Part shown: positions 1 through 12,098 of the stretch, piece after piece | Layout: each line of letters opens with the position of its first letter | How positions within the stretch are numbered: the stretch's first letter is position 1 | NCBI GenBank assembly: GCA_026415135.1 | Contig: JAOAHS010000011.1 | Location: 1 to 59,932, forward strand | Direction: 5' to 3' | DNA from: Calditerrivibrio sp. | GTDB lineage: Bacteria > Chrysiogenota > Deferribacteres > Deferribacterales > Calditerrivibrionaceae | Length of the DNA stretch: 59,932 bases | Made by a program: the position numbers and the translations under genes | The notes under the pieces: generated by a model | Seen by the model: the letters and a program-made list of their open reading frames with translations, nothing else | What the model was told of the DNA's origin: nothing | Databases searched by the model: none

Positions 1-207
1 AGGATAGATCTGACCTTGAAGATGCCAAACGCTATTTACATCATCGAATTTAAGGTAGATACGAAGGATGCCTTAGCTCAGCTAAAGGAAAAAAGATACT
101 ACGAAAAATATCTAAACCTAAATAAACCGATATTCCTTGTGAGTATAGAGTTTGACTCAGCTAAAAAAAACATTACCAACATTAATTGGGAGTCTATAGC
201 TTTTTAG
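1..207 (+). CDS. C-terminal fragment of a PD-(D/E)XK nuclease-superfamily protein (partial)
   Basis: The reading frame is open from the first base of the window and ends at a TAG at 205-207, so this is the tail of a gene that starts outside. The visible residues include an Ile-Asp pair at the very edge, followed by IIEFKVD and then ALAQLKEKRYYEKYL. This is the pattern of the PD-(D/E)XK core found at the C-terminus of the AAA-ATPase-like/DUF1703 proteins common in anaerobes. In that family the Asp and the E-x-K form the nuclease-like metal site. An N-terminal ATPase half would be expected upstream but cannot be seen. Biological role is not established for most members. Confidence 0.7.
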   Translation, partial: RIDLTLKMPNAIYIIEFKVDTKDALAQLKEKRYYEKYLNLNKPIFLVSIEFDSAKKNITNINWESIAF

Positions 208-233
208 TTTATCTGATTTATTTAAGTTTCTCC

Positions 234-262
234 TTGACCGGAAAGATCTAACCGTGTAATAT
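234..262 (+). promoter_or_regulatory. Putative sigma-70 promoter of ilvA-dnaA, leaderless geometry
   Basis: TTGACC (234-239) and TAATAT (257-262) are separated by 17 bases. Only seven bases lie between the -10 and the ilvA ATG at 270, so transcription would start at or next to the start codon. There is no Shine-Dalgarno sequence before that ATG. Because ilvA overlaps dnaA, this promoter may also feed dnaA. Confidence 0.55.
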
Positions 263-269
263 CTGCAGT

Positions 270-1472
270 ATGAGTGTGAAAAATGTACATGAAGCTTATG
301 AACGAATAAAACCTTATATAAAATACTTACCGTTGTACTACTCTAACAATTTTTCTGAACCATATAAGGCTAATATCTACTTTAAAATGGAAAATCTCCA
401 ACGGACCGGATCATTTAAGCTTAGAGGCGCTCTTAATGCTATATTAAAAAACAAACATCTCTGTCAAAATGGTGTTATAACCGCATCTGCAGGTAATCAT
501 GCTCAGGGTGTAGCTTTTGGTTGTAATCTTTTAAATATACCTTCTGTTATCGTTATGCCTACAATTACTCCCCTTGTCAAAGTAGCAAATACAAAGAGTT
601 ACGGTGCAGAGGTTATTCTTCATGGTAATTCTTACGATGATGCTTACATGAAAGCCCTCCAATTAGCAAAACATCGTAACCTTTTTTTTGTACACCCCTT
701 TAACGATGAAGATGTTATAGATGGTCAAGGGACTATCGCCTATGAAATTTTAAAGGAAAAGGATGATATAGACATTATAGTTGTTCCCATTGGGGGTGGA
801 GGCCTTATTTCTGGTATTGCTAAATTTGTAAAATCAGTTAACTCAGATATAAAGGTAATTGGTGTCCAGGCTGAAAATGCCGCTTCCATGTATAATTCTC
901 TAAAAAAAGGGACAATTATAAAACTTGTTAATTCCAACACCATTGCAGAAGGTATAGCTGTAAAAGAGGCGGGGGATAAGACATTTGAGTACTGCAAAAA
1001 ATATGTAGATGATATTATTTTAGTTTCCGAAAATGATATAGCTTATGCCATCTTACAATATATTGAAAAATCGAAGCTTGTTGTTGAAGGTGCTGGAGCA
1101 GCACCCCTTGCTACCATTTTATCCAACAAATTAAGTGTAGATGGGAAAAATGTGGTCATGATCCTGTCTGGTGGCAACATTGATGTAAATCTCCTTACAA
1201 GGGTTTTTTACAAGGGGCTGGCATCCACGGGTAGGTTTCTTGAATTAAATGTTATACTGAGGGATATCCCGGGTTCCCTTGCAAATCTCACTAAAGATGT
1301 TGCAGAACTTGGAGCGAATGTTTTGGATATAAGGCATTTCAGGTATGACCTGAATGTACCAGTCGGTTCCACAAAGGTTATTTTACACCTTGAAACAAAG
1401 GGGTTTTCTCATATTGAAGAGATCATCGATACACTCGGCAAAAAGGGGTATGAGGTGAATATTTATGGATAG
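270..1472 (+). CDS. ilvA: Threonine ammonia-lyase (threonine dehydratase), medium form with ACT domain
   Basis: This PLP enzyme deaminates L-threonine to 2-oxobutanoate and ammonia, the first step toward isoleucine. The PLP lysine is K50 in the motif GSFKLRGA. A glycine-rich phosphate-binding loop (PIGGGGLISG, about residue 175) and a second glycine motif (LSGGN, about residue 300) follow. Residues 325-400 form a C-terminal ACT domain of the kind that binds amino-acid effectors. The length of 400 aa fits the one-ACT-domain class rather than the longer E. coli IlvA. The gene ends eight bases inside dnaA, so the two are probably co-transcribed and translationally coupled. Biosynthetic versus catabolic use cannot be decided from sequence. 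Confidence 0.9.
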   Translation: MSVKNVHEAYERIKPYIKYLPLYYSNNFSEPYKANIYFKMENLQRTGSFKLRGALNAILKNKHLCQNGVITASAGNHAQGVAFGCNLLNIPSVIVMPTITPLVKVANTKSYGAEVILHGNSYDDAYMKALQLAKHRNLFFVHPFNDEDVIDGQGTIAYEILKEKDDIDIIVVPIGGGGLISGIAKFVKSVNSDIKVIGVQAENAASMYNSLKKGTIIKLVNSNTIAEGIAVKEAGDKTFEYCKKYVDDIILVSENDIAYAILQYIEKSKLVVEGAGAAPLATILSNKLSVDGKNVVMILSGGNIDVNLLTRVFYKGLASTGRFLELNVILRDIPGSLANLTKDVAELGANVLDIRHFRYDLNVPVGSTKVILHLETKGFSHIEEIIDTLGKKGYEVNIYG

Positions 1473-2796
1473 CAATTTGTGGGATGAGGTACTTAAAATT
1501 GCTGAAAACACCCTTTCACCTCAGGTAATTCAAACGTGGTTAAAACCTTTAAGGATTTCAGATGTAAGAGGTGATATCATTGTAATAGAAGCACCTAATA
1601 GATTTTACAAGAATTGGGTAGAAGACAAATATTTAGATGTATTAAAGGCTATCTTTCAAAATGAGTATAACATACAGTCAGATATACAGATAGTTGTTGC
1701 TTCCTCCCAATTAGTCCAAAAGCCCGATGAACAGCAATCTGTTTTGAAGACAATTCAAATAATACATAACAATTCCACAAACCTAAACAAACAGTATACT
1801 TTCGAAAATTTTGTTGTGGGTGCCTCAAATCAGTTTCCCCATGCAGCTGCTTTGGCTGTAGCCGAGGGGTATTTCCAAACATATAACCCTCTCTTTATTT
1901 ACGGTGGTGTTGGGTTGGGTAAGACCCATTTGATGCACGCAATAGGTAATAAGATACTTGAAAAGTTTCCCAAACTTAAAATACTTTATATCTCGAGTGA
2001 ATCCTTTACCAATGAAATGATATATGCCCTAAAGTCTAAATCTATGGATATATTTAGGGAGAAATACAGAAATATCGATCTGTTGCTTTTTGATGATGTT
2101 CAGTTTTTAGCTGGTAAAACAAGAAGCACTGAAGAGTTTTTTTATACCTTTAATTGCTTGTATGACTTACAAAAACAGATCGTCCTGACTAGTGACAAAG
2201 AACCTAATGAAATAGCTGATCTAGAAGAACGGTTAAGGAGCAGGTTTTCTTGGGGTCTTGTGGCTGATATACAGCCCCCATCCATCGATGAAAAAATTGC
2301 TATTATCATAAAAAGATCAGAAATGATGAATATAAACATTTCGAACGAAGTGGCTTCTTTTTTAGCTGAAAATTTAAAAGGGGATAACATCAGAGATCTT
2401 ATAGGTGCTCTAATTAGGTTAAATGCTTTTTCAACATTTCACAATGAGCCTATAACTATAGACTTAGCTAAAAGGGCTTTAGAAAAGTTCATGATAAAAA
2501 AAGATACCGTAATAACAGCTGACATGATAATCAACAAAGTCTGTGAATTTTTCAACATTAAGCAATCAGAGATAAAGTCAAAAAACAGAAACAGGCTTAT
2601 TTCTTATCCAAGACAAATCTGCATGTACCTTCTGCGGGAAAAGCTTCATATTTCCCTACAGGATATTGCAAATATATTTGGCGGTAGAAACCATTCAACA
2701 GTTCTCCATTCCATAAAAGAGATCCAAAATAGACTTAATACTGATCAAGAATTAAAAACTGTTCTCAATACCATCTTAAGAAATATATACAAATAA
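1465..2796 (+). CDS. dnaA: Chromosomal replication initiator protein DnaA
   Basis: DnaA is the AAA+ ATPase that binds DnaA boxes and opens the origin. Domain I occupies about residues 1-75, with a short linker. Domain III has a Walker A motif at 147-154 (GGVGLGKT) and a Walker B around LLLFDDVQFL. Domain IV ends with the DnaA signature GRNHSTVLHSI, which contacts DNA. Length (443 aa) is normal. The start ATG lies inside the 3' end of ilvA, an unusual upstream neighbour, and I find no DnaA-box cluster on either side of the gene. The downstream order dnaN-recF-gyrB-gyrA is the classical one. Confidence 0.98.
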   Translation: MDSNLWDEVLKIAENTLSPQVIQTWLKPLRISDVRGDIIVIEAPNRFYKNWVEDKYLDVLKAIFQNEYNIQSDIQIVVASSQLVQKPDEQQSVLKTIQIIHNNSTNLNKQYTFENFVVGASNQFPHAAALAVAEGYFQTYNPLFIYGGVGLGKTHLMHAIGNKILEKFPKLKILYISSESFTNEMIYALKSKSMDIFREKYRNIDLLLFDDVQFLAGKTRSTEEFFYTFNCLYDLQKQIVLTSDKEPNEIADLEERLRSRFSWGLVADIQPPSIDEKIAIIIKRSEMMNINISNEVASFLAENLKGDNIRDLIGALIRLNAFSTFHNEPITIDLAKRALEKFMIKKDTVITADMIINKVCEFFNIKQSEIKSKNRNRLISYPRQICMYLLREKLHISLQDIANIFGGRNHSTVLHSIKEIQNRLNTDQELKTVLNTILRNIYK

Positions 2797-2876
2797 AACA
2801 ACAATCAAATATTTCCAACAATATTTCAACATTCAATTTTTCAAATAAATTTTTAATAAATATCCTAATTTTTTAC

Positions 2877-2905
2877 TTGTAAACAAAAAATAATTCGGTT
2901 ATTAT
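2877..2905 (+). promoter_or_regulatory. Putative sigma-70 promoter of dnaN
   Basis: TTGTAA (2877-2882) and TATTAT (2900-2905) are 17 bases apart in the 162-base, very AT-rich dnaA-dnaN gap. The predicted start near 2912 would leave a leader of about 47 bases carrying a GTGGAG ribosome-binding site. The gap shows no DnaA box matching TTWTNCACA on either strand. Confidence 0.45.
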
Positions 2906-2958
2906 TATTACTATCTTTTTTAAAAACTAATAGAAATAATATTACATGTGGAGTTCTT

Positions 2959-4065
2959 ATGAAATTTAAACTTATAAAACAGGAGTTATATTATATACTA
3001 AATAACGCGATAAACTTCACCAGTTCCAAGAATACAAATACTATATTACAAAATATATACATTTCAGCTGAAAACAACACTGTCCTTTTTAAAACTAACA
3101 ATATATTATCAGGTTTTTGTGCACAAATAGAAGCCAATGTGGAATCAGAGGGTAGTACCACAGTTATATGTAAGAAGCTTCTTGATATCGTGAAGGAATT
3201 GCCAGATTCTTCCCAGATAAGCTTCAATTTTGATGGCTCAAGGTTAAAAATAACATCAGGTCAAGCAAACTTTACCCTTGCAACCATGCCCACTGAAATG
3301 TTCCCTGCAATGACAGATATAGTTCCTGAATACAGTATAAAAGTCGAATCAAAATTGTTATACGAAGCTATAAACAAGACCATCTTCTGTGTTGCTAACA
3401 GTTCGACAAAAATCGAGTTTACAGGTTTACATCTAAAAGTATACGGTAATAAGTTGGAGCTTCATTCTGCTGACTTTCAAAGGATATCATCTATCGTTTT
3501 AAACCTTCCTGAAGAACAGTCAGATGAATTTATTATAAATATCCCCAAGAAAACAGCTTCGGATCTTCTAAAGATCATTGGTGATACATTAACCGTTGAG
3601 TTACACACAGACAAAAAGCAGTTGATGGTCATTTCAGGAAATATCAAAGTCTATTCAAGGCTAATAGACAGATCGGTAAAATCAATAAATTCACTATTTT
3701 CTGCTGATACACCTATAGAGGTTACTTTAAATAAAACAGATTTCTTAGAAAACCTCAAAAAAGTAATGGCCATAGCAAGTGAAGTAACTTATGCTGTAGT
3801 GCTCTCTTTTTCATCAAATTCTCTAACAATTTATAGTCTTGAGACTGAATATGGGCAGGGGATCGATAGAATTGAAAACATTAGCCACATAGGTGATGAC
3901 ATAGATATCATAGTAAATGGTAAGTTACTTCAGGAGATACTCAACCATATCGATAGTACCAACGTCACAATAAAAATGTCTGGCAGAAGAAATCCGATCT
4001 TTATCTATCCAGATACTGGTAATTATAAGTATCTATTGGTACCTTTAGCTATTGACAGAGGTTAG
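2959..4065 (+). CDS. dnaN: DNA polymerase III sliding clamp, beta subunit
   Basis: The beta clamp is a ring-shaped dimer that tethers the replicative polymerase to DNA. The 368-aa product has the expected length and three-fold repeated clamp architecture. It ends with the family's typical hydrophobic C-terminus (YKYLLVPLAIDRG in place of the common YVVMPMRL), which forms part of the partner-binding pocket. It follows dnaA by 162 bases and precedes recF by 13 bases. The ATG is preceded by GTGGAG at a normal distance. Confidence 0.96.
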   Translation: MKFKLIKQELYYILNNAINFTSSKNTNTILQNIYISAENNTVLFKTNNILSGFCAQIEANVESEGSTTVICKKLLDIVKELPDSSQISFNFDGSRLKITSGQANFTLATMPTEMFPAMTDIVPEYSIKVESKLLYEAINKTIFCVANSSTKIEFTGLHLKVYGNKLELHSADFQRISSIVLNLPEEQSDEFIINIPKKTASDLLKIIGDTLTVELHTDKKQLMVISGNIKVYSRLIDRSVKSINSLFSADTPIEVTLNKTDFLENLKKVMAIASEVTYAVVLSFSSNSLTIYSLETEYGQGIDRIENISHIGDDIDIIVNGKLLQEILNHIDSTNVTIKMSGRRNPIFIYPDTGNYKYLLVPLAIDRG

Positions 4066-4078
4066 CCTTAGCTAAAAC

Positions 4079-5089
4079 ATGCCTCTGAAAGGGTTAAACT
4101 TATTAAATTTTAGAAATTACACAAGTAGATCTTTTACTTTTGAAAAAAAGAATTTCATATTCGGTAAAAATGGCTCCGGTAAAACATCATTACTAGAAGC
4201 TATTTATTTCATCTTCACCGGTAAAAGTTTTAGGACAAGTAGAGTTAGTAATCTAATCAATAATAATTCAAACACCTTTAGAATAGATCTTAGATATGAA
4301 CATGATGGTATAGATATGGGTATATATATTTATTATGATCATAAAAAACATGTATATATCAATAATAAACCTGTTGAGAGCATTTACACCTTCTATTTCA
4401 ATCATCCAATAGCTTTTTATTCGCCTGAAAATGAAGGTTTTTTGTCTTACGAGCAGGAACAAAGAAGAAAATTCCTCGATAGAACTATATTTTATATTGA
4501 TTTAGATTACCTGAATCTTTTAAAAAGATATAAAAAGGTATGTGAATTAAAAAAAGGTTATATATTTAAAGGTATAAGGGATAAGCTTTTTTTTAATGTG
4601 CTAAACGAACAGATAAACGATATCTCCTCTAAGATTCAAAAGAAAAGAAAGAAGGTAATAGATAAGTATAATACGATATTATCGTCAACAATTACAAATA
4701 TCCCCTCATCTGGTGTAGAATTTTTTCAATTAACATACGAACCGAGCGTTTTTAACCCTGATATTTTAGAAAAGGAGATCTCTACGGGATTATTACTTTC
4801 TGGTCCTCATAGAGATAGAATTTCCTTCCAATTAAACGGAGATAATGCAGATATTGTCGCTTCCTTTGGTCAAAGAAAAACTATATCTATATGCTGTCTA
4901 TATTGTTTTTTAAAACTGGTTGAACTATTTAGAAAAAATGATATAATCATAATTTTGGATGAATTATATTCCAGTTTAGACACTGAACGTGCTGAATACT
5001 TTATGGATATTTTTAATACTTGTCAACTTTTTGTAACAGGACAAACTGTTCCTTCATTTAACGATATGAATTTAATAAACTTAAACTAA
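4079..5089 (+). CDS. recF: DNA replication and repair protein RecF
   Basis: RecF is an ABC/SMC-like ATPase that helps load RecA at single-strand gaps. It opens with GLNLLNFRNYT, then Walker A GKNGSGKTSLLEAIYF (about residues 30-45), the RecF/ABC signature region LLSGPHRDRISF (about 238-249) and a Walker B/D-loop IIILDELYSSLD (about 296-307). At 336 aa it is shorter than the usual 350-370 aa; the shortening is spread through the coiled arm rather than a visible truncation. Very AT-rich codon use in the middle of the gene resembles its neighbours. It lies 13 bases after dnaN and 10 before gyrB. Confidence 0.95.
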   Translation: MPLKGLNLLNFRNYTSRSFTFEKKNFIFGKNGSGKTSLLEAIYFIFTGKSFRTSRVSNLINNNSNTFRIDLRYEHDGIDMGIYIYYDHKKHVYINNKPVESIYTFYFNHPIAFYSPENEGFLSYEQEQRRKFLDRTIFYIDLDYLNLLKRYKKVCELKKGYIFKGIRDKLFFNVLNEQINDISSKIQKKRKKVIDKYNTILSSTITNIPSSGVEFFQLTYEPSVFNPDILEKEISTGLLLSGPHRDRISFQLNGDNADIVASFGQRKTISICCLYCFLKLVELFRKNDIIIILDELYSSLDTERAEYFMDIFNTCQLFVTGQTVPSFNDMNLINLN

Positions 5090-5093
5090 GTGA

Positions 5094-7490
<2,397 letters not shown>

Positions 7491-7502
7491 TAAGGAGAGT
7501 TG

Positions 7503-9920
7503 ATGACTAACAAAGATAAAGGTATTATCGATATAAGTATAGAAGAGTCCATCAAGTCAAGCTATCTTGATTATGCTATGAGTGTTATTGTGGGTAGGGC
7601 TTTACCAGATGTTCGTGATGGTCTAAAGCCAGTCCATAGAAGGGTTTTGTTTGCCATGTATGAAATGGGTCTTGCCCATAACAAGCCCTACAAGAAGTCT
7701 GCGAGGGTAGTGGGTGATGTAATAGGTAAATATCACCCCCATGGTGATACTGCTGTTTATGATACCCTTGTACGACTTGCCCAGGACTTTTCAATGAGAT
7801 ACCCGCTTGTTGATGGGCAGGGTAACTTCGGATCAGTGGATGGTGATTCTGCTGCTGCTATGCGATATACTGAAGTTAGGATGGCTAAAATCACCGATGA
7901 AATGCTTGCCGATATAGACAAGGATACCGTCGATTTTTCACCCAACTACGATGGTTCTATGGAAGAACCTTTGGTGTTACCTGCTAAGATCCCAAATCTT
8001 TTGATAAACGGTTCAAGTGGCATAGCCGTAGGTATGGCTACTAATATCCCCCCTCATAATTTATCGGAAGTGATAGATGCTCTTGTTTTTAGAATTGATA
8101 ACCCTGATTCTGATCTCAATGATATACTTAAATTTATTAAAGGCCCCGATTTTCCAACTGCTGGGTTATTGATGGGTATCTCCGACATGAAAAACGCCTA
8201 TCTTACAGGTAGAGGAACTATAAAGATTAGGGCCAGAGCAGAAATTCAACAACTTAAATCAGGAAAAGAACAGATTATTATCACTGAAATACCCTATCAG
8301 GTTAATAAATCTGCTATGATTGAAAAGATCGCCGAACTTGTCAGGGATAAGGTAATAACAGGTATATCGGAATTGAGGGATGAGTCTGATAGAGATGGTA
8401 TAAGGGTGGTTATAGAAATCAAGAAGGGTGAAATGGCTGATGTGGTTTTGAATCAGCTGTATAAGTTTACCCAGATGGAGGTATCCTATGGTATCAATAT
8501 GGTGGCTCTTGTAAATGGAAGACCTCTCACCTTACCACTTTTGCGTATATTGGATGAGTTTATTCAACACAGGATAACAGTAGTCACGAGGAGGACCCAA
8601 TACCTGCTTAAAAAAGCGGAGGAGCGTTTACATATTTTAGAAGGGCTTAAGATGGCTGTGGAAAATATAGATGAGGTGATCGCCCTTATCAAAGGCTCTT
8701 CTGATGTAAAAGAGGCAAAGATTAAGCTCATTGATAGGTTTGGTTTTTCTGATCTTCAGGTGACAGCTATCCTCGATATGCGCTTGCAAAAGCTTACTGG
8801 ACTTGAGATTGAAAAGCTTGTCGAAGAGTACAAAGAGACATTAAAGAATATAGAGTTTTATAAGTCTATTTTGGGGAATCATCAGATAAAGATGGGAATT
8901 ATAAAAGAGGAGTTACTTGATATTAAAAGCAGGTATGCGGATAAGAGGAAAACAGAGATAGTTTTAGATCATAATGAGATAAGCATTGAGGATCTAATCC
9001 CAGATACAGAAGTTGTTGTTACAATAACAAATCAAGGTTATATCAAAAGAACACCTCTGAGTTTCTTTTCCTCCCAAAAGAGGGGTGGCAAAGGGAAGTC
9101 CGCTACACTAAGTAAAGGAGAGGATTTCATAGAAACACTTCTTGTAAGCACCAATCATTCAAAACTACTTTTCTTTACAAATACTGGTAAAATACATTTT
9201 CTAAAGGTATATGAGCTACCCGAATCTGCTCCTGGTACGAGGGGTAGGCACGTGTCAAATTTTTTATCTCTTTCAACAGGAGAAAGCATTGCTTCAGTGA
9301 TAACCCTTTCTGATGCAGACCATGATAGATACATTTTCATGTGTACTAAGGGTGGTATTGTAAAAAAGACTGCTATAGAAGAATTTAAAAGTGGTAGAAA
9401 CGGAATGGTTGCAGTAAAGCTAAGAGATAATGACGAACTTGTTTCCACCGTAGTAACTACTGATAACGACAATATAATAATTGCAACGAAAAACGGTAAA
9501 ACCATTCAGTTTGAATCTAAAGAGGTCAGGGATATGGGTAGAAATGCCTCCGGTGTTAGGGGTATAACCCTTGAAGACGATGATAGTGTTGTTTCTATGG
9601 AGGTTCTTACCGGAGCGCCGTTTATATTGACAGTCACTACTAACGGTTATGGTAAGTGTACTTTGGTGTCCGACTATAGGATTCAGTCAAGGGGGGGTAA
9701 AGGGCTTAAACTTTCCAAGATCACACCAAAAACAGGTCCTGTTTGTGGCGCAAAACAGGTAAAGCTCGAAGATGATGTCATGTTAATGAGTAAGTCGGGG
9801 AAGATAATACGGATTGCGGTATCAGATATACCTGTTTTAGGTAGGGATACACAAGGTGTAAGGTTGATGAATGTGGCGGATGATGAGATTGTTTCCATCG
9901 CCATTGTAAAGGAGGAATAG
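7503..9920 (+). CDS. gyrA: DNA gyrase subunit A
   Basis: GyrA carries out DNA cleavage and religation. With the ATG at 7503, chosen because AAGGAG lies just upstream, the active-site tyrosine in RYTEVRM falls at residue 122, the same number as in E. coli. A TTG at 7500 would add one residue. The quinolone-resistance region reads GDTAVYDT, giving Thr83 and Asp87. The GyrA box in the C-terminal beta-pinwheel appears as QKRGGKG instead of the usual QRRGGKG, and it is followed by the repeated blades ending near 805. The last codon abuts the folD ATG directly. Confidence 0.98.
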   Translation: MTNKDKGIIDISIEESIKSSYLDYAMSVIVGRALPDVRDGLKPVHRRVLFAMYEMGLAHNKPYKKSARVVGDVIGKYHPHGDTAVYDTLVRLAQDFSMRYPLVDGQGNFGSVDGDSAAAMRYTEVRMAKITDEMLADIDKDTVDFSPNYDGSMEEPLVLPAKIPNLLINGSSGIAVGMATNIPPHNLSEVIDALVFRIDNPDSDLNDILKFIKGPDFPTAGLLMGISDMKNAYLTGRGTIKIRARAEIQQLKSGKEQIIITEIPYQVNKSAMIEKIAELVRDKVITGISELRDESDRDGIRVVIEIKKGEMADVVLNQLYKFTQMEVSYGINMVALVNGRPLTLPLLRILDEFIQHRITVVTRRTQYLLKKAEERLHILEGLKMAVENIDEVIALIKGSSDVKEAKIKLIDRFGFSDLQVTAILDMRLQKLTGLEIEKLVEEYKETLKNIEFYKSILGNHQIKMGIIKEELLDIKSRYADKRKTEIVLDHNEISIEDLIPDTEVVVTITNQGYIKRTPLSFFSSQKRGGKGKSATLSKGEDFIETLLVSTNHSKLLFFTNTGKIHFLKVYELPESAPGTRGRHVSNFLSLSTGESIASVITLSDADHDRYIFMCTKGGIVKKTAIEEFKSGRNGMVAVKLRDNDELVSTVVTTDNDNIIIATKNGKTIQFESKEVRDMGRNASGVRGITLEDDDSVVSMEVLTGAPFILTVTTNGYGKCTLVSDYRIQSRGGKGLKLSKITPKTGPVCGAKQVKLEDDVMLMSKSGKIIRIAVSDIPVLGRDTQGVRLMNVADDEIVSIAIVKEE

Positions 9921-10769
9921 ATGGCTATACTCATTGATGGTAAAAAAATCTCTGAAAAGATCAGAGGCTATTTGAAATCAAAAGTGATTTCGTACAAAGA
10001 GAAACATGACCGTGTTCCTGGTATTGCTGTGATATTGGTGGGTGAAGACCCAGCAAGTACAGTATATGTTAATATGAAAGAGAAGGCCTGTTTGGAGGCA
10101 GGTTACAAGTCTGTAGTAGAGCGATTACCTGCTGATTCAACAACAGATGATGTGCTAAAATTGGTGGATACTTTTAATAAAGATCGTAGTATAAATGGTA
10201 TACTCGTCCAATTGCCTCTGCCAAAACAGATAGATGAGAAAAAGATCCTTTTTTCTATAGATCCATCAAAAGATGTCGATGGCTTTCACCCTTTCAATGT
10301 TGGTCTTATGCACATCGGTGAAGATACTCTTTTCCCTTGTACCCCTTATGGTGTAATGAAGATGTTTGAGGAGCACAGTATAGATTTGACAGGAAAAAAT
10401 GCCGTTGTGCTTGGTCGAAGTAATATAGTTGGTAAACCGATGGCTGCTCTTCTATTGAAGGCCAATGCTACCGTTACCATATGTCATTCAAAAACAAAGA
10501 ACCTTCCTGATGTTTGTAAAGGTGCTGATGTCCTCATTGCTGCAATCGGTAAGCCCCATTTTGTTACTAAAGAGTTTGTAAAAGATGGTGCTGTAGTCAT
10601 CGATGTTGGTATAAACCGCCTTGATGGAAAGCTTGTAGGTGATGTTAAGTTTGATGAGGTCAAAGATATTGCTTCCTACATAACACCTGTGCCAGGTGGT
10701 GTTGGCCCTATGACGATTACTATGCTTATGTATAATACTATGAAGGCTTTCGAGCGCACATTAGCTTAA
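9921..10769 (+). CDS. folD: Bifunctional methylenetetrahydrofolate dehydrogenase / methenyltetrahydrofolate cyclohydrolase
   Basis: FolD interconverts 5,10-methylene-, methenyl- and 10-formyl-tetrahydrofolate, feeding purine and formyl-Met synthesis. Family signatures are visible: the substrate-site region VYVNMKEKAC with the catalytic lysine, PLPKQID, and the nucleotide-binding stretch VVLGRSNIVGKPMAALL, then ITPVPGGVGPMTITML near the end. Length (282 aa) is typical. Its ATG directly follows the gyrA stop, and the ribosome-binding site GGAGG is inside the end of gyrA, so translation is likely coupled. Confidence 0.97.
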   Translation: MAILIDGKKISEKIRGYLKSKVISYKEKHDRVPGIAVILVGEDPASTVYVNMKEKACLEAGYKSVVERLPADSTTDDVLKLVDTFNKDRSINGILVQLPLPKQIDEKKILFSIDPSKDVDGFHPFNVGLMHIGEDTLFPCTPYGVMKMFEEHSIDLTGKNAVVLGRSNIVGKPMAALLLKANATVTICHSKTKNLPDVCKGADVLIAAIGKPHFVTKEFVKDGAVVIDVGINRLDGKLVGDVKFDEVKDIASYITPVPGGVGPMTITMLMYNTMKAFERTLA

Positions 10770-10772
10770 AGT

Positions 10773-12086
10773 ATGGATACCATTGTAGCCCCTATAACGC
10801 CACTTGTGAATGCCGCTGTTATCGTTGTTAGGATTTCCGGTGATGATGCGTTAAAGGGGCTGACTTTTTTCGATGTAGTTAGTTGTGAACCGAGAAGAGT
10901 TTATTTTACCCGATACAAAGGTTCTGAGGTTACCGATGATGTTTTACTCACCTATTTTAAGGCTCCCCATTCTTATACAGGTGAAGATGTCCTAGAGGTC
11001 TCCTTTCATGGGAATCCCGTCATTGTATCTTCTTTTATAAGGGACTGTTATTGTTTAGGCTTTAGAGCCGCTGCTCCCGGAGAATTTACTAAGAGGGCTT
11101 TTTTAAATGGTAAAGTAGATTTATCACAGGCTGAGTCTATACTGGATCTTATAAGTTCAAAGTCTAAGTACTCTGTTCAGTTTTCTTACAATACATTGAA
11201 GGGTGGTTTACGATTCAAAGTAGATGGGATCATAGATCAGCTTGTCGATATAGGTTCTGTTATCGAAGCCTTTGTAGAGTTTCCAGAAGAGGACCTGGAT
11301 CAGGCTGTTTTTAACAATCTTAGTGCTATGATAGATGATATAACTGCCGATGTAGAGAGGCTTTTGGGTTCATACGATACGTTGCAAAATTATAAAACAG
11401 GTTTTTCTGTTGTTATTGCTGGTAAGCCTAATGTTGGGAAATCCTCTTTGTTGAATTTTTTATTATCTCAAGAGCGTTCAATTGTTTCTGATATTCCTGG
11501 CACCACAAGGGATTATATATTGGAATATGCCAATATAGGTGGTATCCCCATCCGATTGATCGATACAGCTGGTGTCAGATACACAGATAATGCAATTGAA
11601 AAGCTGGGTATAAGCCGTTCCATCGAGATGATCGAAAAATCTGATCTTACAATCGTTTTATTGGATGCGTCCAATATAGATACAGAGGATGAGTTTGTTT
11701 TAGATATCACAAAAGGGAGGAACAGGCTTATTTTTATCAATAAAATCGACCTAAAGGGAGATATTGCTGTAGAGCATGACTTGAGCTTCTCCATTAAAAA
11801 GGGGATAAACTTGGACCTTATAGTACCTAAAATAGTTGACAAACTTTCCTTTAAAGATGCCGAATCCTTCTATGTGGATATTTTAATAAACGATAGACAT
11901 TATCACCTTTTTAAAAACTTTTTATCCCATCTTAGTAATTTGAAATCGGCATTGTTTGTTCAAGATCTTGATATATCAGCTTATGAATTAAGTTGTGCAG
12001 TGGATATCCTATATGAAGTCACCGGCAAGAGATATACAGAGGATATATTGAATAATATTTTTGAAAAGTTTTGTATAGGCAAATAG
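10773..12086 (+). CDS. mnmE: tRNA modification GTPase MnmE (TrmE)
   Basis: MnmE works with MnmG to install the aminomethyl or carboxymethylaminomethyl group on wobble U34. Seen here are the N-terminal tetrahydrofolate-binding domain, the G domain with GKPNVGKSS (about residue 216), the switch region and DTAG, INKID, and the C-terminal FCIGK containing the conserved cysteine. The product is 437 aa, slightly shorter than E. coli's 454. It starts three bases after folD. mnmG and rsmG follow, so the two partners of the U34 complex are encoded next to each other. Confidence 0.96.
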   Translation: MDTIVAPITPLVNAAVIVVRISGDDALKGLTFFDVVSCEPRRVYFTRYKGSEVTDDVLLTYFKAPHSYTGEDVLEVSFHGNPVIVSSFIRDCYCLGFRAAAPGEFTKRAFLNGKVDLSQAESILDLISSKSKYSVQFSYNTLKGGLRFKVDGIIDQLVDIGSVIEAFVEFPEEDLDQAVFNNLSAMIDDITADVERLLGSYDTLQNYKTGFSVVIAGKPNVGKSSLLNFLLSQERSIVSDIPGTTRDYILEYANIGGIPIRLIDTAGVRYTDNAIEKLGISRSIEMIEKSDLTIVLLDASNIDTEDEFVLDITKGRNRLIFINKIDLKGDIAVEHDLSFSIKKGINLDLIVPKIVDKLSFKDAESFYVDILINDRHYHLFKNFLSHLSNLKSALFVQDLDISAYELSCAVDILYEVTGKRYTEDILNNIFEKFCIGK

Positions 12087-12098
12087 AGGTTTTATGCT

